Shown here: one piece after another, positions 32,921 to 41,877 of the stretch | Layout: each line of letters opens with the position of its first letter | Numbering within the stretch: position 1 is the first letter of the stretch | Assembly: GCF_900117455.1 (NCBI RefSeq) | Contig: NZ_FPHO01000002.1 | Span: forward strand, 124,001 to 188,000 | Direction: 5' to 3' | Length of the DNA: 64,000 nucleotides | From: Hyphomicrobium sp. CS1GBMeth3 | Lineage (GTDB): Bacteria > Pseudomonadota > Alphaproteobacteria > Rhizobiales > Hyphomicrobiaceae | Notes under the pieces: generated by a model | The model's input: only the letters and a program-made list of their open reading frames with translations | Database searches by the model: none | Told to the model about the DNA's origin: nothing | Translations under genes and position numbers: made by a program

Positions 32921-34381
32921 TCAGGCGCTCGGCGCCTTTTCGCTAGGGGCTTCGGCGGATGGCGGCGCTTTGCCGGCGGCGTCGCGTTTCAGGGCGTAGT
33001 CGTTGCGTACGCGCGAGAACTTCCCCGATGGGCCGCGCGGCAACTCCGAGACAACCTCGATCTCGATGTCGATCATGGAGTCGAGCCCTTCGGTGCGTAC
33101 GTGCTCGATAAGCATGGACCGGATGCGGTCGGTGGATAGAGTGCGGCCCGGCAGCGGGACGAGGCGCACTACGAAGTGGCGCGGGCCGGTTTGCACGATC
33201 TGGTGCTCGGCGAGATCCAGCACGTGGTGCAGCGGCGCCAAGAATATGTAGTACGGCACCTCGCGCCGCTCTCCATTCTCCTCGACCCAGAGCTTGTCCT
33301 TGGTGCGGCCCGCAATGCTCGCGACGTGCGGCAATGGGCTGCCGCACGGGCACGGCTCGGCGCTCATCGTCACGCGGTCGTCAACCTCGTAGCGAATGAT
33401 CGGCTGCACATGATTGTAGAGATTGGTGACGAGAACCTTGCTGCCTTCCACGCCCGGCGGCACGGGTCGATTGTCGGCGTCGACGACCTCCAGTATGGCG
33501 AGGTCTGCGTTGACGTGGGAGCCGCGTCCGGCGATGCAACCGGAGGTCAGCACCATGCATTCTCCCATCGCGTATTCGTCCGCTACGTGTACGCCGAAGA
33601 TGCGCTCGAGTTCTGCGGCTGCGTCATCGGTCATGGGCTCGGCGACGTTGGTGATCTGCTTCAGGCAGCCGAGTGCGCTAAGGTTCATGCGGCCCGAAGC
33701 CTCCTCGCGGCCCAGGGCCTCAAGTGCGCTCGCATAGCCGGTGATGTAGTCGGGTCGAAAGCTCTCGAGCAAGCGGGCATTGTGGCTGACCGGGTCGGAG
33801 TGTGAGAGGCGAAGGACCTTGAACGCGGGGGCGAGGAAGCGGGGCAGATAGGCGAACGCGGCAGCGCTTGGGTAGAAGCCGGGCTTGATGGTGAAAACGG
33901 CCATGCGTGCGGGCTTGAAAAGGCGGCCAAGGTGGGGAAGAAGGCGTCGCTTGAGCTTGGTTGCGCGCGCGAATTGCACCGCGAAGACGAGCGCGAGGGC
34001 GTCCTGATCCTGGACGATGAGAGCCGGTTGGCCTTGGCTTCCCGACGTGTGGCTGACTCCGTAACGGCCGAGGTACAGTTTGCCGAGGTTGCTCAGGTCG
34101 TCGACGAAAGCGCTGAGCTCGGCCTTCTTGAGGCGCGGATCGGTCACGAGCTCATCATAATGCTCCATCATCTCGGCTTTAGTGAGGATGGGCAGGTTCT
34201 CGATCGCGCAGCGTGTGATGTCGATGCCCGATAAGCGACGGCGGTAATAGGGAGAGTGCGCTACCGCGTGCGCCAGCAGGGCGCGCAGCCGCTTCTCCTG
34301 CTTCGCTTTGATCTTCTCCTTGTCCAGCCAGAACGGGTACAGGCGCTGGAGGGTCGCTGCGAAGCGTAAGGCACCGAACAT
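32921..34381 (-). CDS. Phenylacetate-CoA ligase-like adenylating enzyme (PaaK/CapK family)
   Basis: A 486-residue adenylate-forming enzyme. A glycine-rich phosphate-binding loop reads SHTSGSQGQPALIV (about residues 110-123), then DEYAMGECMVLTSGC, NLYNHVQPIIRYEVDDRV and AGRTKDKLWVEENGERR. This order matches PaaK/CapK-like enzymes that activate carboxylates as acyl-AMP and pass them to CoA or another acceptor. The CPCG motif fits a zinc or structural site seen in some members. No partner gene adjoins, so the carboxylate substrate is open. Confidence 0.9.
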   Translation of the reverse strand: MFGALRFAATLQRLYPFWLDKEKIKAKQEKRLRALLAHAVAHSPYYRRRLSGIDITRCAIENLPILTKAEMMEHYDELVTDPRLKKAELSAFVDDLSNLGKLYLGRYGVSHTSGSQGQPALIVQDQDALALVFAVQFARATKLKRRLLPHLGRLFKPARMAVFTIKPGFYPSAAAFAYLPRFLAPAFKVLRLSHSDPVSHNARLLESFRPDYITGYASALEALGREEASGRMNLSALGCLKQITNVAEPMTDDAAAELERIFGVHVADEYAMGECMVLTSGCIAGRGSHVNADLAILEVVDADNRPVPPGVEGSKVLVTNLYNHVQPIIRYEVDDRVTMSAEPCPCGSPLPHVASIAGRTKDKLWVEENGERREVPYYIFLAPLHHVLDLAEHQIVQTGPRHFVVRLVPLPGRTLSTDRIRSMLIEHVRTEGLDSMIDIEIEVVSELPRGPSGKFSRVRNDYALKRDAAGKAPPSAEAPSEKAPSA

Positions 34382-34656
34382 TCACATCTCCCCGGACAAG
34401 CCGCTCTCGGACATTATGGGTGAAGTCCGCGAAGACGGTTACGGTTTCATTTTGGTGTGCACGATTTCGAGAGCAAGTGGTTCGATCGCAAGGTCTGACG
34501 CGGCTCGCATACGCAAGAGCGTGGTCATCGTGCCGATGCACGAATGTCGCCGCGTTCCGACTACAGGCTGATCGGTTTCGAGGCCAGTCGCTCACGCTTT
34601 GGGCACATCGGACTGCCGGTCTCGCGCGATTTCCCTAATATTTCCGGCCTTTGACA

Positions 34657-34672
34657 TGGCACGGCGCTTGCT
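34657..34672 (+). promoter_or_regulatory. Sigma-54 promoter of the creatininase-glnT-nikR-like operon
   Basis: TGGCAC-GGCGC-TTGCT has both GG and GC elements with the required spacing (-24/-12). The predicted transcription start is near 34683, about 32 nt before the ATG at 34715. It means that RpoN and an enhancer-binding activator are needed for expression. Confidence 0.85.
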
Positions 34673-34678
34673 CTTTAG

Positions 34679-34704
34679 TATTACGAAGTTTGATATTCGT
34701 AATA
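34679..34704. promoter_or_regulatory. Palindromic operator overlapping the predicted transcription start
   Basis: The 9-bp arms TATTACGAA (34679-34687) and TTCGTAATA (34696-34704) are perfect inverted repeats with an 8-nt spacer. The half-site arrangement GTATTAC-N14-GTAATAT resembles NikR-type operators of some bacteria (GTGTTAC-N13/14-GTAACAC). It overlaps the predicted +1, so binding should repress. The NikR-like protein encoded by the third gene of the operon is the natural candidate, giving autoregulation. Confidence 0.65.
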
Positions 34705-34714
34705 TTGGGTGCCC

Positions 34715-35479
34715 ATGCTGTGGTCTGAGCGTGCTTGGTCTGAGCTTCCCGAGATCCTCTCGGCGGTAGAGGGTGCTGCCATTCTTCCCGTCGGCGCGAC
34801 CGAGCAGCACGGCCCGCATCTCGGGTGCGGGATGGATTGGGTGCTCGCCGATCGGCTGTGTGCGGAGGTTGCGCGGCGTACGCGTGTTCCGATGCTGCCG
34901 GCGATGCCTTATGGCTGCTCGTTGGGCCATAGCCGGCGCTGGCCTGGCACGATCGCGCTTCAGCCGACAACGCTGATCCATCTGGTGAAAGAGATCGGCG
35001 ACTGGGCGTATCACAGCGGCGTCAGGCGGCTGTTCATTGTCAACACGCATGTGACCAACGCGGCGCCGCTGCGCGCGGCGCTCGAGATGCTGCGTGCCGA
35101 GCACGACGACCTCATGGTGGCCGTCATCAATTCGGCGCTGATCAGCGCGCGCGTGCGGGCTGCCCATTTCGCTGACGGCGAGGATTGGCACGCGAACGCC
35201 GCTGAGACGGCGCTGATGCTCGCTGTCGCGCCCGAGATCGTACGCGAGGCGTTGATCGCGTCCGCCGACGATCCCGACCGCACGCAAGGGCTCGTTTTCG
35301 CGCATCCCGTCAATCGGACCAGCCGGAACGGCGTCACTGGATTTCCAAGCCGTGCCACGCGGGCACAGGGCGAGGAGCTGTTCGCGTGGATGGTGGAGGA
35401 TCTGTCCGAGATCGTGCTGCGCGGAATCAAGGAGACGCCGCCGCTCGATGCCTCGTACTTCGACAAGGCGACGGACTGA
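34715..35479 (+). CDS. Creatininase-family amidohydrolase
   Basis: The product has 254 residues from ATG 34715 (GTG 34709 is possible). The metal-binding signature is [16 protein letters not shown] (residues 25-40), with a further His/Asp motif in [10 protein letters not shown] and in [15 protein letters not shown]. These fit the creatininase/MftE group of zinc- or manganese-dependent amidohydrolases that open cyclic or linear amides, among them creatinine and peptides. It is the first gene of the operon with GlnT and the NikR-like regulator, so its ammonia-releasing substrate may feed or be linked to nitrogen metabolism. Confidence 0.93.
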   Translation: MLWSERAWSELPEILSAVEGAAILPVGATEQHGPHLGCGMDWVLADRLCAEVARRTRVPMLPAMPYGCSLGHSRRWPGTIALQPTTLIHLVKEIGDWAYHSGVRRLFIVNTHVTNAAPLRAALEMLRAEHDDLMVAVINSALISARVRAAHFADGEDWHANAAETALMLAVAPEIVREALIASADDPDRTQGLVFAHPVNRTSRNGVTGFPSRATRAQGEELFAWMVEDLSEIVLRGIKETPPLDASYFDKATD

Positions 35480-35507
35480 TCGGGATTTTCAGGGAGGGAC
35501 ATTGCCC

Positions 35508-36890
35508 ATGGGCGATATCGTGCTCGACGCCGGCGAGACGGCGCGGATTGACGAAACCTACCGGCGGCTCAAAGCGCAGGGTGTCCGGTACTGCATCGGT
35601 GCTTACGTCGATATCCACGGTGCGCAAAAGGGCAAGGTGGTGCCGCTCGAGCATCTGGCGCACATGGCGGGCGGGTCGGAGCTTTACACCGGCTATGCAC
35701 TCGATGGGCTCGGGCAGGAGCCGCATGAGGATGAGTTCGCCTCGGTGCCGGATCTCGGCCACGTCATCCAGCTTCCGTGGGAGCCGAAGCTCGCCTGGAT
35801 GCCCGCGGATCTCCGTTTTCACGACAAGCCCTATCCACTCAGCACGCGCGTGGCGCTCAAGGCGCAACTCGCCAAGGCGGCGGAGATGGGGTTCGGGTTC
35901 AACCTCGGCATCGAGTGCGAGATCTTCCTCTTGCGCAAGAATGTGGATGGCACGCTCTCGATCCCCGACCCCGATGATAAGCTCGGAAAGCCCTGCTACG
36001 ACGTTCAGGGCTTCGTGAATGCGTTCCCGTGGCTCGACAAGATGGCGAGTGCCATCAACGGTCTCGGCTGGGACCTCTACTCGTTCGATCACGAGGACGC
36101 CAACGGGCAGTTCGAGTTCGACTTCACCTTTGCCGATGCTCTGACGACTTGCGATAGGCTGACCTTCTTCCGCTTCATGGCCAAGCACTATGCCAAGGAG
36201 GAGGGATTGATTGCGACGATGATGCCGAAGCCATTTTCGAACCGCACGGGAAATGGCGCGCATTTCAACATGTCACTGCGCGACCTCGAAACGGGACGCA
36301 ACGTATTCGCCTGCAAACCTTCCGAAGATCCACGAGGGCTTGGCCTGACGGAGACCGGATATCATTTCATCGGCGGCATCCTGCGGCACGGGCGGGCGCT
36401 GTGCGCGGCGTTCGCGCCGACGGTTAACAGCTACAAGCGGCTGGTTCGGCAGGGCGCGATGGGCACGTTCAGCTGGGCGCCGGTGTTCAACTCTTATGGA
36501 TCCAACAACCGCACCAATTCGGTGCGCGTGCCGATGGGCGGCGGACGCTGCGAGTCCCGCAACGCCGACGGCTCGGTCAATCCGTATCTGGCGGCCACGC
36601 TGGCACTCGCGGCAGGCCTTGAGGGCATCCGCGACAAGATCGACCCCGGCTATCCGAACGAGGACAACCTGTATGAGCTTTCGGAAGCGGCGCGCCGGGG
36701 TCGCGGTATCGATTTCCTGCCGCAGAACCTGCACGAAGCGATAGCCGCGTTCGCCGACGATCCGTTCGTCGAGGAGACTCTGGGGCGCGCGCTTCGCGAC
36801 GAGTTCATCCGCTACAAGGCGGCGGAGTGGGAGAGCTACCATCTCTCGATCAGCCCATGGGAGATCGAGCGCTACAGTCATTTGTTCTAG
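35508..36890 (+). CDS. glnT: Type III glutamine synthetase (GlnT)
   Basis: The product has 460 residues from ATG 35508, with GGGAGGG before it. Glutamine-synthetase motifs are seen: [36 protein letters not shown] (the ATP/ammonium site), TVNSYKRLV and [25 protein letters not shown]. The length and the motifs fit GlnT of Rhizobiales (type III glutamate-ammonia ligase), which differs from the dodecameric GlnA; the tyrosine used for adenylylation by GlnE was not clearly found. The gene is 28 bp after the creatininase stop and 8 bp before the NikR-like start, so it is in the sigma-54-driven operon. The exact amide product in vivo is not certain. Confidence 0.93.
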   Translation: MGDIVLDAGETARIDETYRRLKAQGVRYCIGAYVDIHGAQKGKVVPLEHLAHMAGGSELYTGYALDGLGQEPHEDEFASVPDLGHVIQLPWEPKLAWMPADLRFHDKPYPLSTRVALKAQLAKAAEMGFGFNLGIECEIFLLRKNVDGTLSIPDPDDKLGKPCYDVQGFVNAFPWLDKMASAINGLGWDLYSFDHEDANGQFEFDFTFADALTTCDRLTFFRFMAKHYAKEEGLIATMMPKPFSNRTGNGAHFNMSLRDLETGRNVFACKPSEDPRGLGLTETGYHFIGGILRHGRALCAAFAPTVNSYKRLVRQGAMGTFSWAPVFNSYGSNNRTNSVRVPMGGGRCESRNADGSVNPYLAATLALAAGLEGIRDKIDPGYPNEDNLYELSEAARRGRGIDFLPQNLHEAIAAFADDPFVEETLGRALRDEFIRYKAAEWESYHLSISPWEIERYSHLF

Positions 36891-36898
36891 GAGGCATC

Positions 36899-37405
36899 AT
36901 GGCGCGCGGAGACGGCACCTCCGGCAATCTTGTCGCGCGCATGAGCGTGTCGCTGCCGGAACACCTGCTGGTGGCGCTCGACAGCATGGTCGAGGCGCGC
37001 GGTTTCGCCAGCCGCTCGCAGGCGATCAGCGACATGTTGCATCAATCGCTGCTCGAGCATCAGCGCGAGTACGGGCATGATGTCACGGTCGGTACGATCA
37101 CGCTGTTCTACGACAATTCGGTTACGGGACTGCAGAAGAAGCTTGCGGATCTGCAAGCCGAGAACATCGACGAGGTGATCAGCTCCCTGCACGTGCATCT
37201 GATGGGAAACCAAACCCTCGAGGTCATCCTTGTGCAGGGGCCGCCGGCGGATCTGCAGCGCATCGCCGATGAGATGATCACACTCCGCGGTGTCATCTCC
37301 GGGCGCATGGAGCTTATTGCGGCCATCATTCCGCAACTGCATCCCTTGCCGAAAGAGCGGACAAAGCGGAAACATGCGACAAAGCGGGACCGGAAATCGG
37401 TCTAG
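36899..37405 (+). CDS. NikR-like ribbon-helix-helix regulator with altered metal site
   Basis: The product has 168 residues; GGAGG precedes the ATG. The N-terminal ribbon-helix-helix is RMSVSLPEHLLVALDSMVEARGFASRSQAISDML (residues 14-47), and an ACT-like C-terminal domain covers residues 60-145. Aligned with E. coli NikR, H87 and H89 are kept (H98, H100 in SLHVHLMG). H76 is replaced by Ala87 and C95 by Thr106, so two of four nickel ligands are lost. A basic C-terminal tail (residues 150-168) is extra. It is unlikely to sense nickel in the normal way and may instead sense another ligand linked to nitrogen or amide use. It shares the operon with GlnT. Confidence 0.88.
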   Translation: MARGDGTSGNLVARMSVSLPEHLLVALDSMVEARGFASRSQAISDMLHQSLLEHQREYGHDVTVGTITLFYDNSVTGLQKKLADLQAENIDEVISSLHVHLMGNQTLEVILVQGPPADLQRIADEMITLRGVISGRMELIAAIIPQLHPLPKERTKRKHATKRDRKSV

Positions 37406-37474
37406 GCCGAGTTGCGCTGTGTGGACGGCGCCCCTACATGGCCAGCCGGGGCCATCAACATGGGGTTACGAGCC

Positions 37475-38356
37475 ATGAGCACGCTTTCTGCACAGTCTTC
37501 CGGACAATTTTCGATAGGCGGCGATCTGCCTGTCTATCGCTTGGGCTTTGGCGCCATGCGCGTCACAGGCGACGGTATCTGGGGCGAGCCTGCCGATCCG
37601 GCCGAGGCGAAGCGCACGCTCGCGCGCCTGCCGGAGCTTGGCATCAACTTCATCGATACTGCGGACAGCTATGGGCCGGAGGTCAGCGAGCGGCTGATCA
37701 ATGAGGTGCTGCATCCGTACAAGGGTCTGGTCATTGCCACGAAGGGCGGCCTGACGCGGCCGGGCCCGAGCCAGTGGGTGCCGAATGGACGGCCTGAGTA
37801 TCTGCGTCAGCAGGTGACCAGCAGCCTGAAGCGTCTCGGCGTCGAGCGCATCGATCTGTGGCAGCTGCATCGTATCGATCCCAAGGTGCCCCAGGCCGAT
37901 CAGTTCGAGGTCATCGCGGCGATGCAGAAGGAAGGACTGATCCGCCACATCGGTCTCAGCGAGGTCAGCGTCGCGGACATCAAAGCGGCGCAGAAGGTGT
38001 TCACGGTCGTGACCGTGCAGAACGAATACAATCTCGCCAACCGCAAAAGCGAGGACGTGCTCGACTATTGTGAGGCGCAGGGGATCGGCTTCATTCCTTG
38101 GTTTCCGCTTGCCGCCGGCTCGCTCGCCAAGCCGGGCTCTGTGCTGGACAGCATCGCCAAGCGGCATGGCGCGTCGCCGAGCCAGATCGCACTCGTATGG
38201 CTTCTCCGCCGCAGCCCCGTGATGCTGCCGATCCCGGGCACGGGCAAGGTCAAGCATCTCGAGCAGAACGTTGCTGCGGCGGACATCAAGTTGAGCGACG
38301 CCGATTTCGAGGAGCTCACCGCGCTGTCGCGATTGGCGGCCAATGAGAACGCTTAG
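37475..38356 (+). CDS. Aldo/keto reductase
   Basis: A 293-residue TIM-barrel NAD(P)H oxidoreductase (start ATG 37475; 37460 is possible). The catalytic tetrad is Asp and Tyr in [15 protein letters not shown], Lys in [10 protein letters not shown], and His in [11 protein letters not shown]. The cofactor end [18 protein letters not shown] matches the family. It reduces aldehydes or ketones in the cytoplasm; the physiological substrate is unknown. It is transcribed in the direction of the glnT operon after a gap of about 70 bp and ends before a hairpin terminator. Confidence 0.94.
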   Translation: MSTLSAQSSGQFSIGGDLPVYRLGFGAMRVTGDGIWGEPADPAEAKRTLARLPELGINFIDTADSYGPEVSERLINEVLHPYKGLVIATKGGLTRPGPSQWVPNGRPEYLRQQVTSSLKRLGVERIDLWQLHRIDPKVPQADQFEVIAAMQKEGLIRHIGLSEVSVADIKAAQKVFTVVTVQNEYNLANRKSEDVLDYCEAQGIGFIPWFPLAAGSLAKPGSVLDSIAKRHGASPSQIALVWLLRRSPVMLPIPGTGKVKHLEQNVAAADIKLSDADFEELTALSRLAANENA

Positions 38357-38401
38357 TCCAGGCTGCTACGCGCGGGAGATGGCGTGACAGTTCGTGATAT
38401 T

Positions 38402-38429
38402 GGCCGGCGCCGCAGAAGCAGCGCCGGCC
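38402..38429. terminator. Bidirectional terminator hairpin
   Basis: A 9-bp perfect stem GGCCGGCGC/GCGCCGGCC with a 10-nt loop between the convergent aldo/keto reductase and DJ-1 genes; no strong U-run on either side. Confidence 0.6.
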
Positions 38430-38436
38430 GGGAGCG

Positions 38437-39015
38437 CTAGGCGGCGAGGGCAGCGCGGTCGTGCTTGCCTTCCTCGACCTCCTCGATGATCTTGGCGACG
38501 AAAGCGTCGAGGTCGCCGGGGTTACGGCTCGTGACGATGCCTTGGTCGGTTACGACGGGCTCGTCACGCCAATCCGCGCCAGCGTTGGTCATGTCGGTCT
38601 TGATCGTGGTGTACGATGTCATTTTGCGGCCGCGCACGGCGTTGGCTTCGATCAACAGCCACGGCGCATGGCAGATGGCGGCGACCGGTTTTCCTGATTC
38701 AACGAACGCTTTGATCAGCTGCATGGCTTCGGCATTGCCGCGCAGACTGTCCGGGTTCATCTGGCCGCCGGGGAGCACGAGCGCGTCGTAGAAGCTCTCG
38801 GAGGCATCGGCCAGCTCGCGATCAATCGGCACGCCGGTGCCCCAGTCCTTATTTTTCCAGCCCCGGATTTCGTTCTTGTCCTTGCGCTCCTTCGGCGCCG
38901 TGACATGGACCAGCGCGCCGGCTGCTTTCAGCTTTTCGCGCGGGACCTCCAGCTCGGACTGCTCGAAGCCGTCGGTGGCGAGGATCAAGATCTTCGCTTT
39001 CGATATTTTCGGCAT
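38437..39015 (-). CDS. DJ-1/PfpI-family protein
   Basis: The product has 192 residues; AGGAGG precedes the ATG. The nucleophile motif is VAAICHAPWLLIEA (Cys114), typical of the PfpI/YhbO group of type 1 glutamine-amidotransferase-like proteins, with DALVLPGGQMNPDSL upstream. Known activities in the family include a glyoxalase, a protein deglycase and chaperone action under stress. It is convergent with the aldo/keto reductase gene and forms a leftward set with the flavin reductase gene 113 bp upstream. Confidence 0.95.
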   Translation of the reverse strand: MPKISKAKILILATDGFEQSELEVPREKLKAAGALVHVTAPKERKDKNEIRGWKNKDWGTGVPIDRELADASESFYDALVLPGGQMNPDSLRGNAEAMQLIKAFVESGKPVAAICHAPWLLIEANAVRGRKMTSYTTIKTDMTNAGADWRDEPVVTDQGIVTSRNPGDLDAFVAKIIEEVEEGKHDRAALAA

Positions 39016-39128
39016 CAGGGCCTCCTTGTCATTACTCTTGGGGACCTAGGACAACGGGTGGCGCGAGTAGGGGTTCCGTGCCCGCGGTAGCGTGTAAGGA
39101 CTTGTTTCAACCGCTATTTTTCGGCGTT

Positions 39129-40205
39129 CTATTTTGGACGCGGGTCCGGCAGCGCAGAGCCCGCCTCTGTTACGCCCGCGCGCATGCGCCGGACCGCCTC
39201 GATGAGCGTCAGGGCAGCGTTCTGGACTTCCTCGAACGTGGCGGTGTCGGCATCCAAGTCGGTGTGGCTCGTGGCGTACGGGCGGTAGTAGCCGATGAAG
39301 CGATCGAGGAGTGCCGCATCTCCGGCCGGCACGAGCTGCATGTCCGAAAGCCAGTCGGTCAGCGCGCGGCGCAAACTTTCAACGCCGGCTGAATCTCCAT
39401 GTGCGACTATGGCGAAGACGCGCCCGGCCAAGTGGCGTGGGTAGGACCATCCGTCGAGTTCGAGCTGTTTTGCTTTGGCGGCGTTCTTGCCGTGGGTCGT
39501 TGTCGGATCGGGGTTGCCGCCGTCAGCGCAGACGAGGCGGTCCATCATCGCCTTGAGCGCGGTCGGCGCGTGGTACCAGTGACAGGGCGTCACGATCAGG
39601 ATGCCGTGCGCGGCGACCCACATCGGATAGATCTCGTTCATCCAGTCGTTGACCTGGTCGAGCGCGTGGTTCGGATAGCACGAGCAGGGCCAGTGGCAGA
39701 GCGCCGGCGACGTCGAGAAGCAGGCTTTGCACGGGTGGATGTGACGGCCGTATTCCGCCGTCGTGTGGGAGAGATCGAGGACATCGCATATGAAGCCGGG
39801 AGTCTGCCGGAAAATGGTAAGAGCCGTTTCCATCAACCGATAGGATTTCGACATCTCGCCGGGGCAGGTGTGCTCGCTGCGTGGTGAGCCGTTGATCAGA
39901 AGCACGCGTGATGGAGCCTCGGGATCGGCGTGCATTCTGGCGGCGGCTTCGATAGCGTCGCGCGCCGCGATCCATTCGACGGAAAGATCGTAATCAGGAT
40001 CGGTGAAGCCGGGTCCGGCCTTGCGCGTGCGTGGCGCTTTGCGGCTTTCCTTGTAGGCCTGCCAAGCGATCTCGGTTGCGCGATCGATCTCGGGTGCGAG
40101 CGGGCCGAAGGCTGGATCATAGAAGTGTGAGAGGAAGCGCTTGCGGAAGGTGTCGTGGTCGAGGTCCACGGCCGGCATACCCTTGCGGGGCTCGGCGTCT
40201 GACAT
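39129..40205 (-). CDS. Flavodoxin-like NAD(P)H-dependent FMN reductase family protein
   Basis: The product has 358 residues. The flavodoxin-type core starts near residue 98 (SRVLLINGSPRSEHTCPGEMSK) with the phosphate-binding loop, then CKACFSTSPALCHWPCSCYP, an unusual cysteine-rich segment, and WVAAHGILIVTPCHWYHAPTALKAMMDRL as in NADPH-dependent FMN reductases. The first 95 residues are an additional N-terminal part with no named domain. The four cysteines could bind a metal or cluster. Likely an oxidoreductase in the cytoplasm; substrate unknown. DJ-1 is encoded downstream in the same direction. Confidence 0.87.
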   Translation of the reverse strand: MSDAEPRKGMPAVDLDHDTFRKRFLSHFYDPAFGPLAPEIDRATEIAWQAYKESRKAPRTRKAGPGFTDPDYDLSVEWIAARDAIEAAARMHADPEAPSRVLLINGSPRSEHTCPGEMSKSYRLMETALTIFRQTPGFICDVLDLSHTTAEYGRHIHPCKACFSTSPALCHWPCSCYPNHALDQVNDWMNEIYPMWVAAHGILIVTPCHWYHAPTALKAMMDRLVCADGGNPDPTTTHGKNAAKAKQLELDGWSYPRHLAGRVFAIVAHGDSAGVESLRRALTDWLSDMQLVPAGDAALLDRFIGYYRPYATSHTDLDADTATFEEVQNAALTLIEAVRRMRAGVTEAGSALPDPRPK

Positions 40206-40287
40206 GGGTAGGCTCCATTGCCGCCCCCTCCCGGCCGCTATTCTGATTTGTGCGCAACTCTTTTCGCGCGCCGTTCGTTCCGTTGCG

Positions 40288-40785
40288 TCAGTCCACCCAG
40301 AGGTCCTTTTCGCGATGCCACTCCTCGAGCGATTGCTCGGGATAGAGATCGAAGGTCAGATGGCCGTCGCGGATATCGGGCTCGATCCAATCCGGCTTGA
40401 AGCGCAACATTGAGTGAACCGACGACGGCGGCCTTGGGAGTGGGCTGTCGATGGCGGACGCAAACGGGTGGATCAACTCCGGCCATTCGGGTGAGAAGAG
40501 CCAGAGCGCGGTGGCGCAGCGGGAGCAGAAGTTGCGCTCCGCCGTTGAGAGCTCGCAGGTGCCATCCTCCTGGCGGATCTCGGCGCGGAATATGCGGATT
40601 GCGTTGTCGGGATCCTCGACGTTCAGCGTGCGCGCGTCGGCGCCAAGGTTGATGGCATATCCGCCGCCGCCCGCCGTCTTGCGGCAGATCGAGCAGTAGC
40701 AGCGTTGGTAGGGGACCGGCGTGTGGCTGTCGCAGGTGAAGCGCACGGCGCCGCACCGGCAGGAGCCGGCAAGGGCGATGGGCAT
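40288..40785 (-). CDS. GFA-family (CENP-V/GFA) zinc protein
   Basis: A 165-residue glutathione-dependent formaldehyde-activating-enzyme-like fold. Zinc ligands are visible: CRCGAVRFTC, CYCSICRKTAGGGG and FCSRCATALWLF. The start follows AGGAGG. Proteins of this family bind glutathione adducts or act on small reactive aldehydes; a role in formaldehyde use would suit a methylotrophic lifestyle, but no such gene lies near. It is transcribed leftwards in a row with the GYD and flavin reductase genes. Confidence 0.93.
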   Translation of the reverse strand: MPIALAGSCRCGAVRFTCDSHTPVPYQRCYCSICRKTAGGGGYAINLGADARTLNVEDPDNAIRIFRAEIRQEDGTCELSTAERNFCSRCATALWLFSPEWPELIHPFASAIDSPLPRPPSSVHSMLRFKPDWIEPDIRDGHLTFDLYPEQSLEEWHREKDLWVD

Positions 40786-40952
40786 GACGACGACCTCCTT
40801 GTGTCGTCATGCCTAACGAACTTGAGGCAGGTCAGGTTGCCTGACGCACGGCGCCTTACTTTCGCAGCCAAGGCCCTCCTGAACCTGCGGTCCGTTGGAC
40901 TACGGCGTTCCTTATTGCCAGACAGTGTGCCTTGCTGGCCTGACCACTTCAT

Positions 40953-41246
40953 TCACACGAGACCGTCCAGGATACGGCCCACCTCGGCAGCGTTGAAGGC
41001 GCGGAGGGTTTGCGTGCGCACGTAGCCGCGCGAGGCAACGCTCATGGACAGTCTCGTTGCCGTTTCGTCGTCTGGGGCCTCGCAGATCGCGATCACGTCG
41101 GTCGGACCGAGGGTCCAGTACATGTCCTTCACGGTTACTCCGGCTTTCTTGGCCATCTCCTTGAACTTGTCCGAGCGGCCGACGGTATCCTTGACGTCGT
41201 GGGCGCCTTTGTCCGTGAAACTTGCGAGGACGATATAGCTTGCCAT
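40953..41246 (-). CDS. GYD-domain protein
   Basis: The product has 97 residues from ATG 41246 behind AGGAGG. Starts MASYIVLASFTDKGAHDVKDTV, with YWTLGPTDVIAICEAPDDETATRLSM as the domain core. The GYD domain is a small ferredoxin-like fold of unknown function, often found alone in alphaproteobacteria. The glutamate and aspartate residues after DVIA are conserved. Single leftward gene. Confidence 0.9.
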   Translation of the reverse strand: MASYIVLASFTDKGAHDVKDTVGRSDKFKEMAKKAGVTVKDMYWTLGPTDVIAICEAPDDETATRLSMSVASRGYVRTQTLRAFNAAEVGRILDGLV

Positions 41247-41475
41247 GGGAAGCCTCCTGGGCTGTCGGCTCCGCCCCGTCGCGTCCCGAGAGTACCGCAA
41301 CTCCGGGCCGGTGTGGACATCGCCCGAGTATCAGCGTTGCTTTTGGGGGATGGAGGAAACGGGCGGGAACGAGAGCCCCTTTCCGTCCTTGAAGTGTTCC
41401 ACGGGATACAGCCGGGCGCTGACGCGGCCCTAATCTGCCGGGTCCGAATAGGAGCAGAGATGAAAGGGGACACCC

Positions 41476-41859
41476 GTGCTTTCCGTTCGCACCGCAAAAA
41501 TTGCCGCGCTGGCGAACGTCGCGTTCGTGATCGCCACGGTTTACTATGTGACCCAAATCTTCAACTACACTCCCGTTTCCGAGATGCCTCATCCGGACCT
41601 CGGGTTGGTTGCGCTCGGGTTGCCACCCGTTCTGGCGGCTTGGGGCGGCGCGCGGGTTGCGCGCAACGACGCTGCCGGCCGGCTGCTCGCCGTGGGTCTT
41701 CTTCTTGCGCTTGCCGTGTACGTCATCTCGTTTTTTGCGATGGTCTCGAGCGACGAGCCGTTGGCCCCGCTGGGGCATGTCTTTGTGTCTCTGGGAACGG
41801 CGGTCGGGTTGTTGGTGATCGTGCTCGGCGTCTGGCTCATCGGCCGGCGCGGGCGTTGA
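41476..41859 (+). CDS. Four-helix membrane protein, copy 1 of a tandem pair
   Basis: The product has 127 residues from GTG 41476 behind AAGGGGA. Four membrane helices are predicted, and the opening MLSVRTAKIAALANVAFVIATVYYVTQIFNYT is very like that of the next gene (VYYVT-x-I/V-x-N-F/Y-T and SSDEPLAPL match AxxVYYVTRVANFT and ARDDEPLAPL). The protein ends with an Arg-rich tail. No family name is known to me. The paralogue begins 19 bp downstream, so they are one operon and probably arose by duplication. Confidence 0.85.
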   Translation: MLSVRTAKIAALANVAFVIATVYYVTQIFNYTPVSEMPHPDLGLVALGLPPVLAAWGGARVARNDAAGRLLAVGLLLALAVYVISFFAMVSSDEPLAPLGHVFVSLGTAVGLLVIVLGVWLIGRRGR

Positions 41860-41877
41860 ACCGGAACGAGCATTTCC

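Larger units (their letters stand above)
34382..34714. other. Regulatory spacer upstream of the creatininase-glnT operon, 333 bp
   Basis: Divergent spacer between the PaaK-like gene and the operon starting at 34715. Its right end holds a sigma-54 promoter (34657-34672) and an overlapping palindrome (34679-34704), listed separately. No canonical NtrC site was recognised in the remainder. Confidence 0.6.

Noticed and set aside
34382..34656. NtrC-like sites upstream of the creatininase operon
   Set aside because: No clean GCAC-N7-GTGC palindrome could be found by eye, so no site is called.
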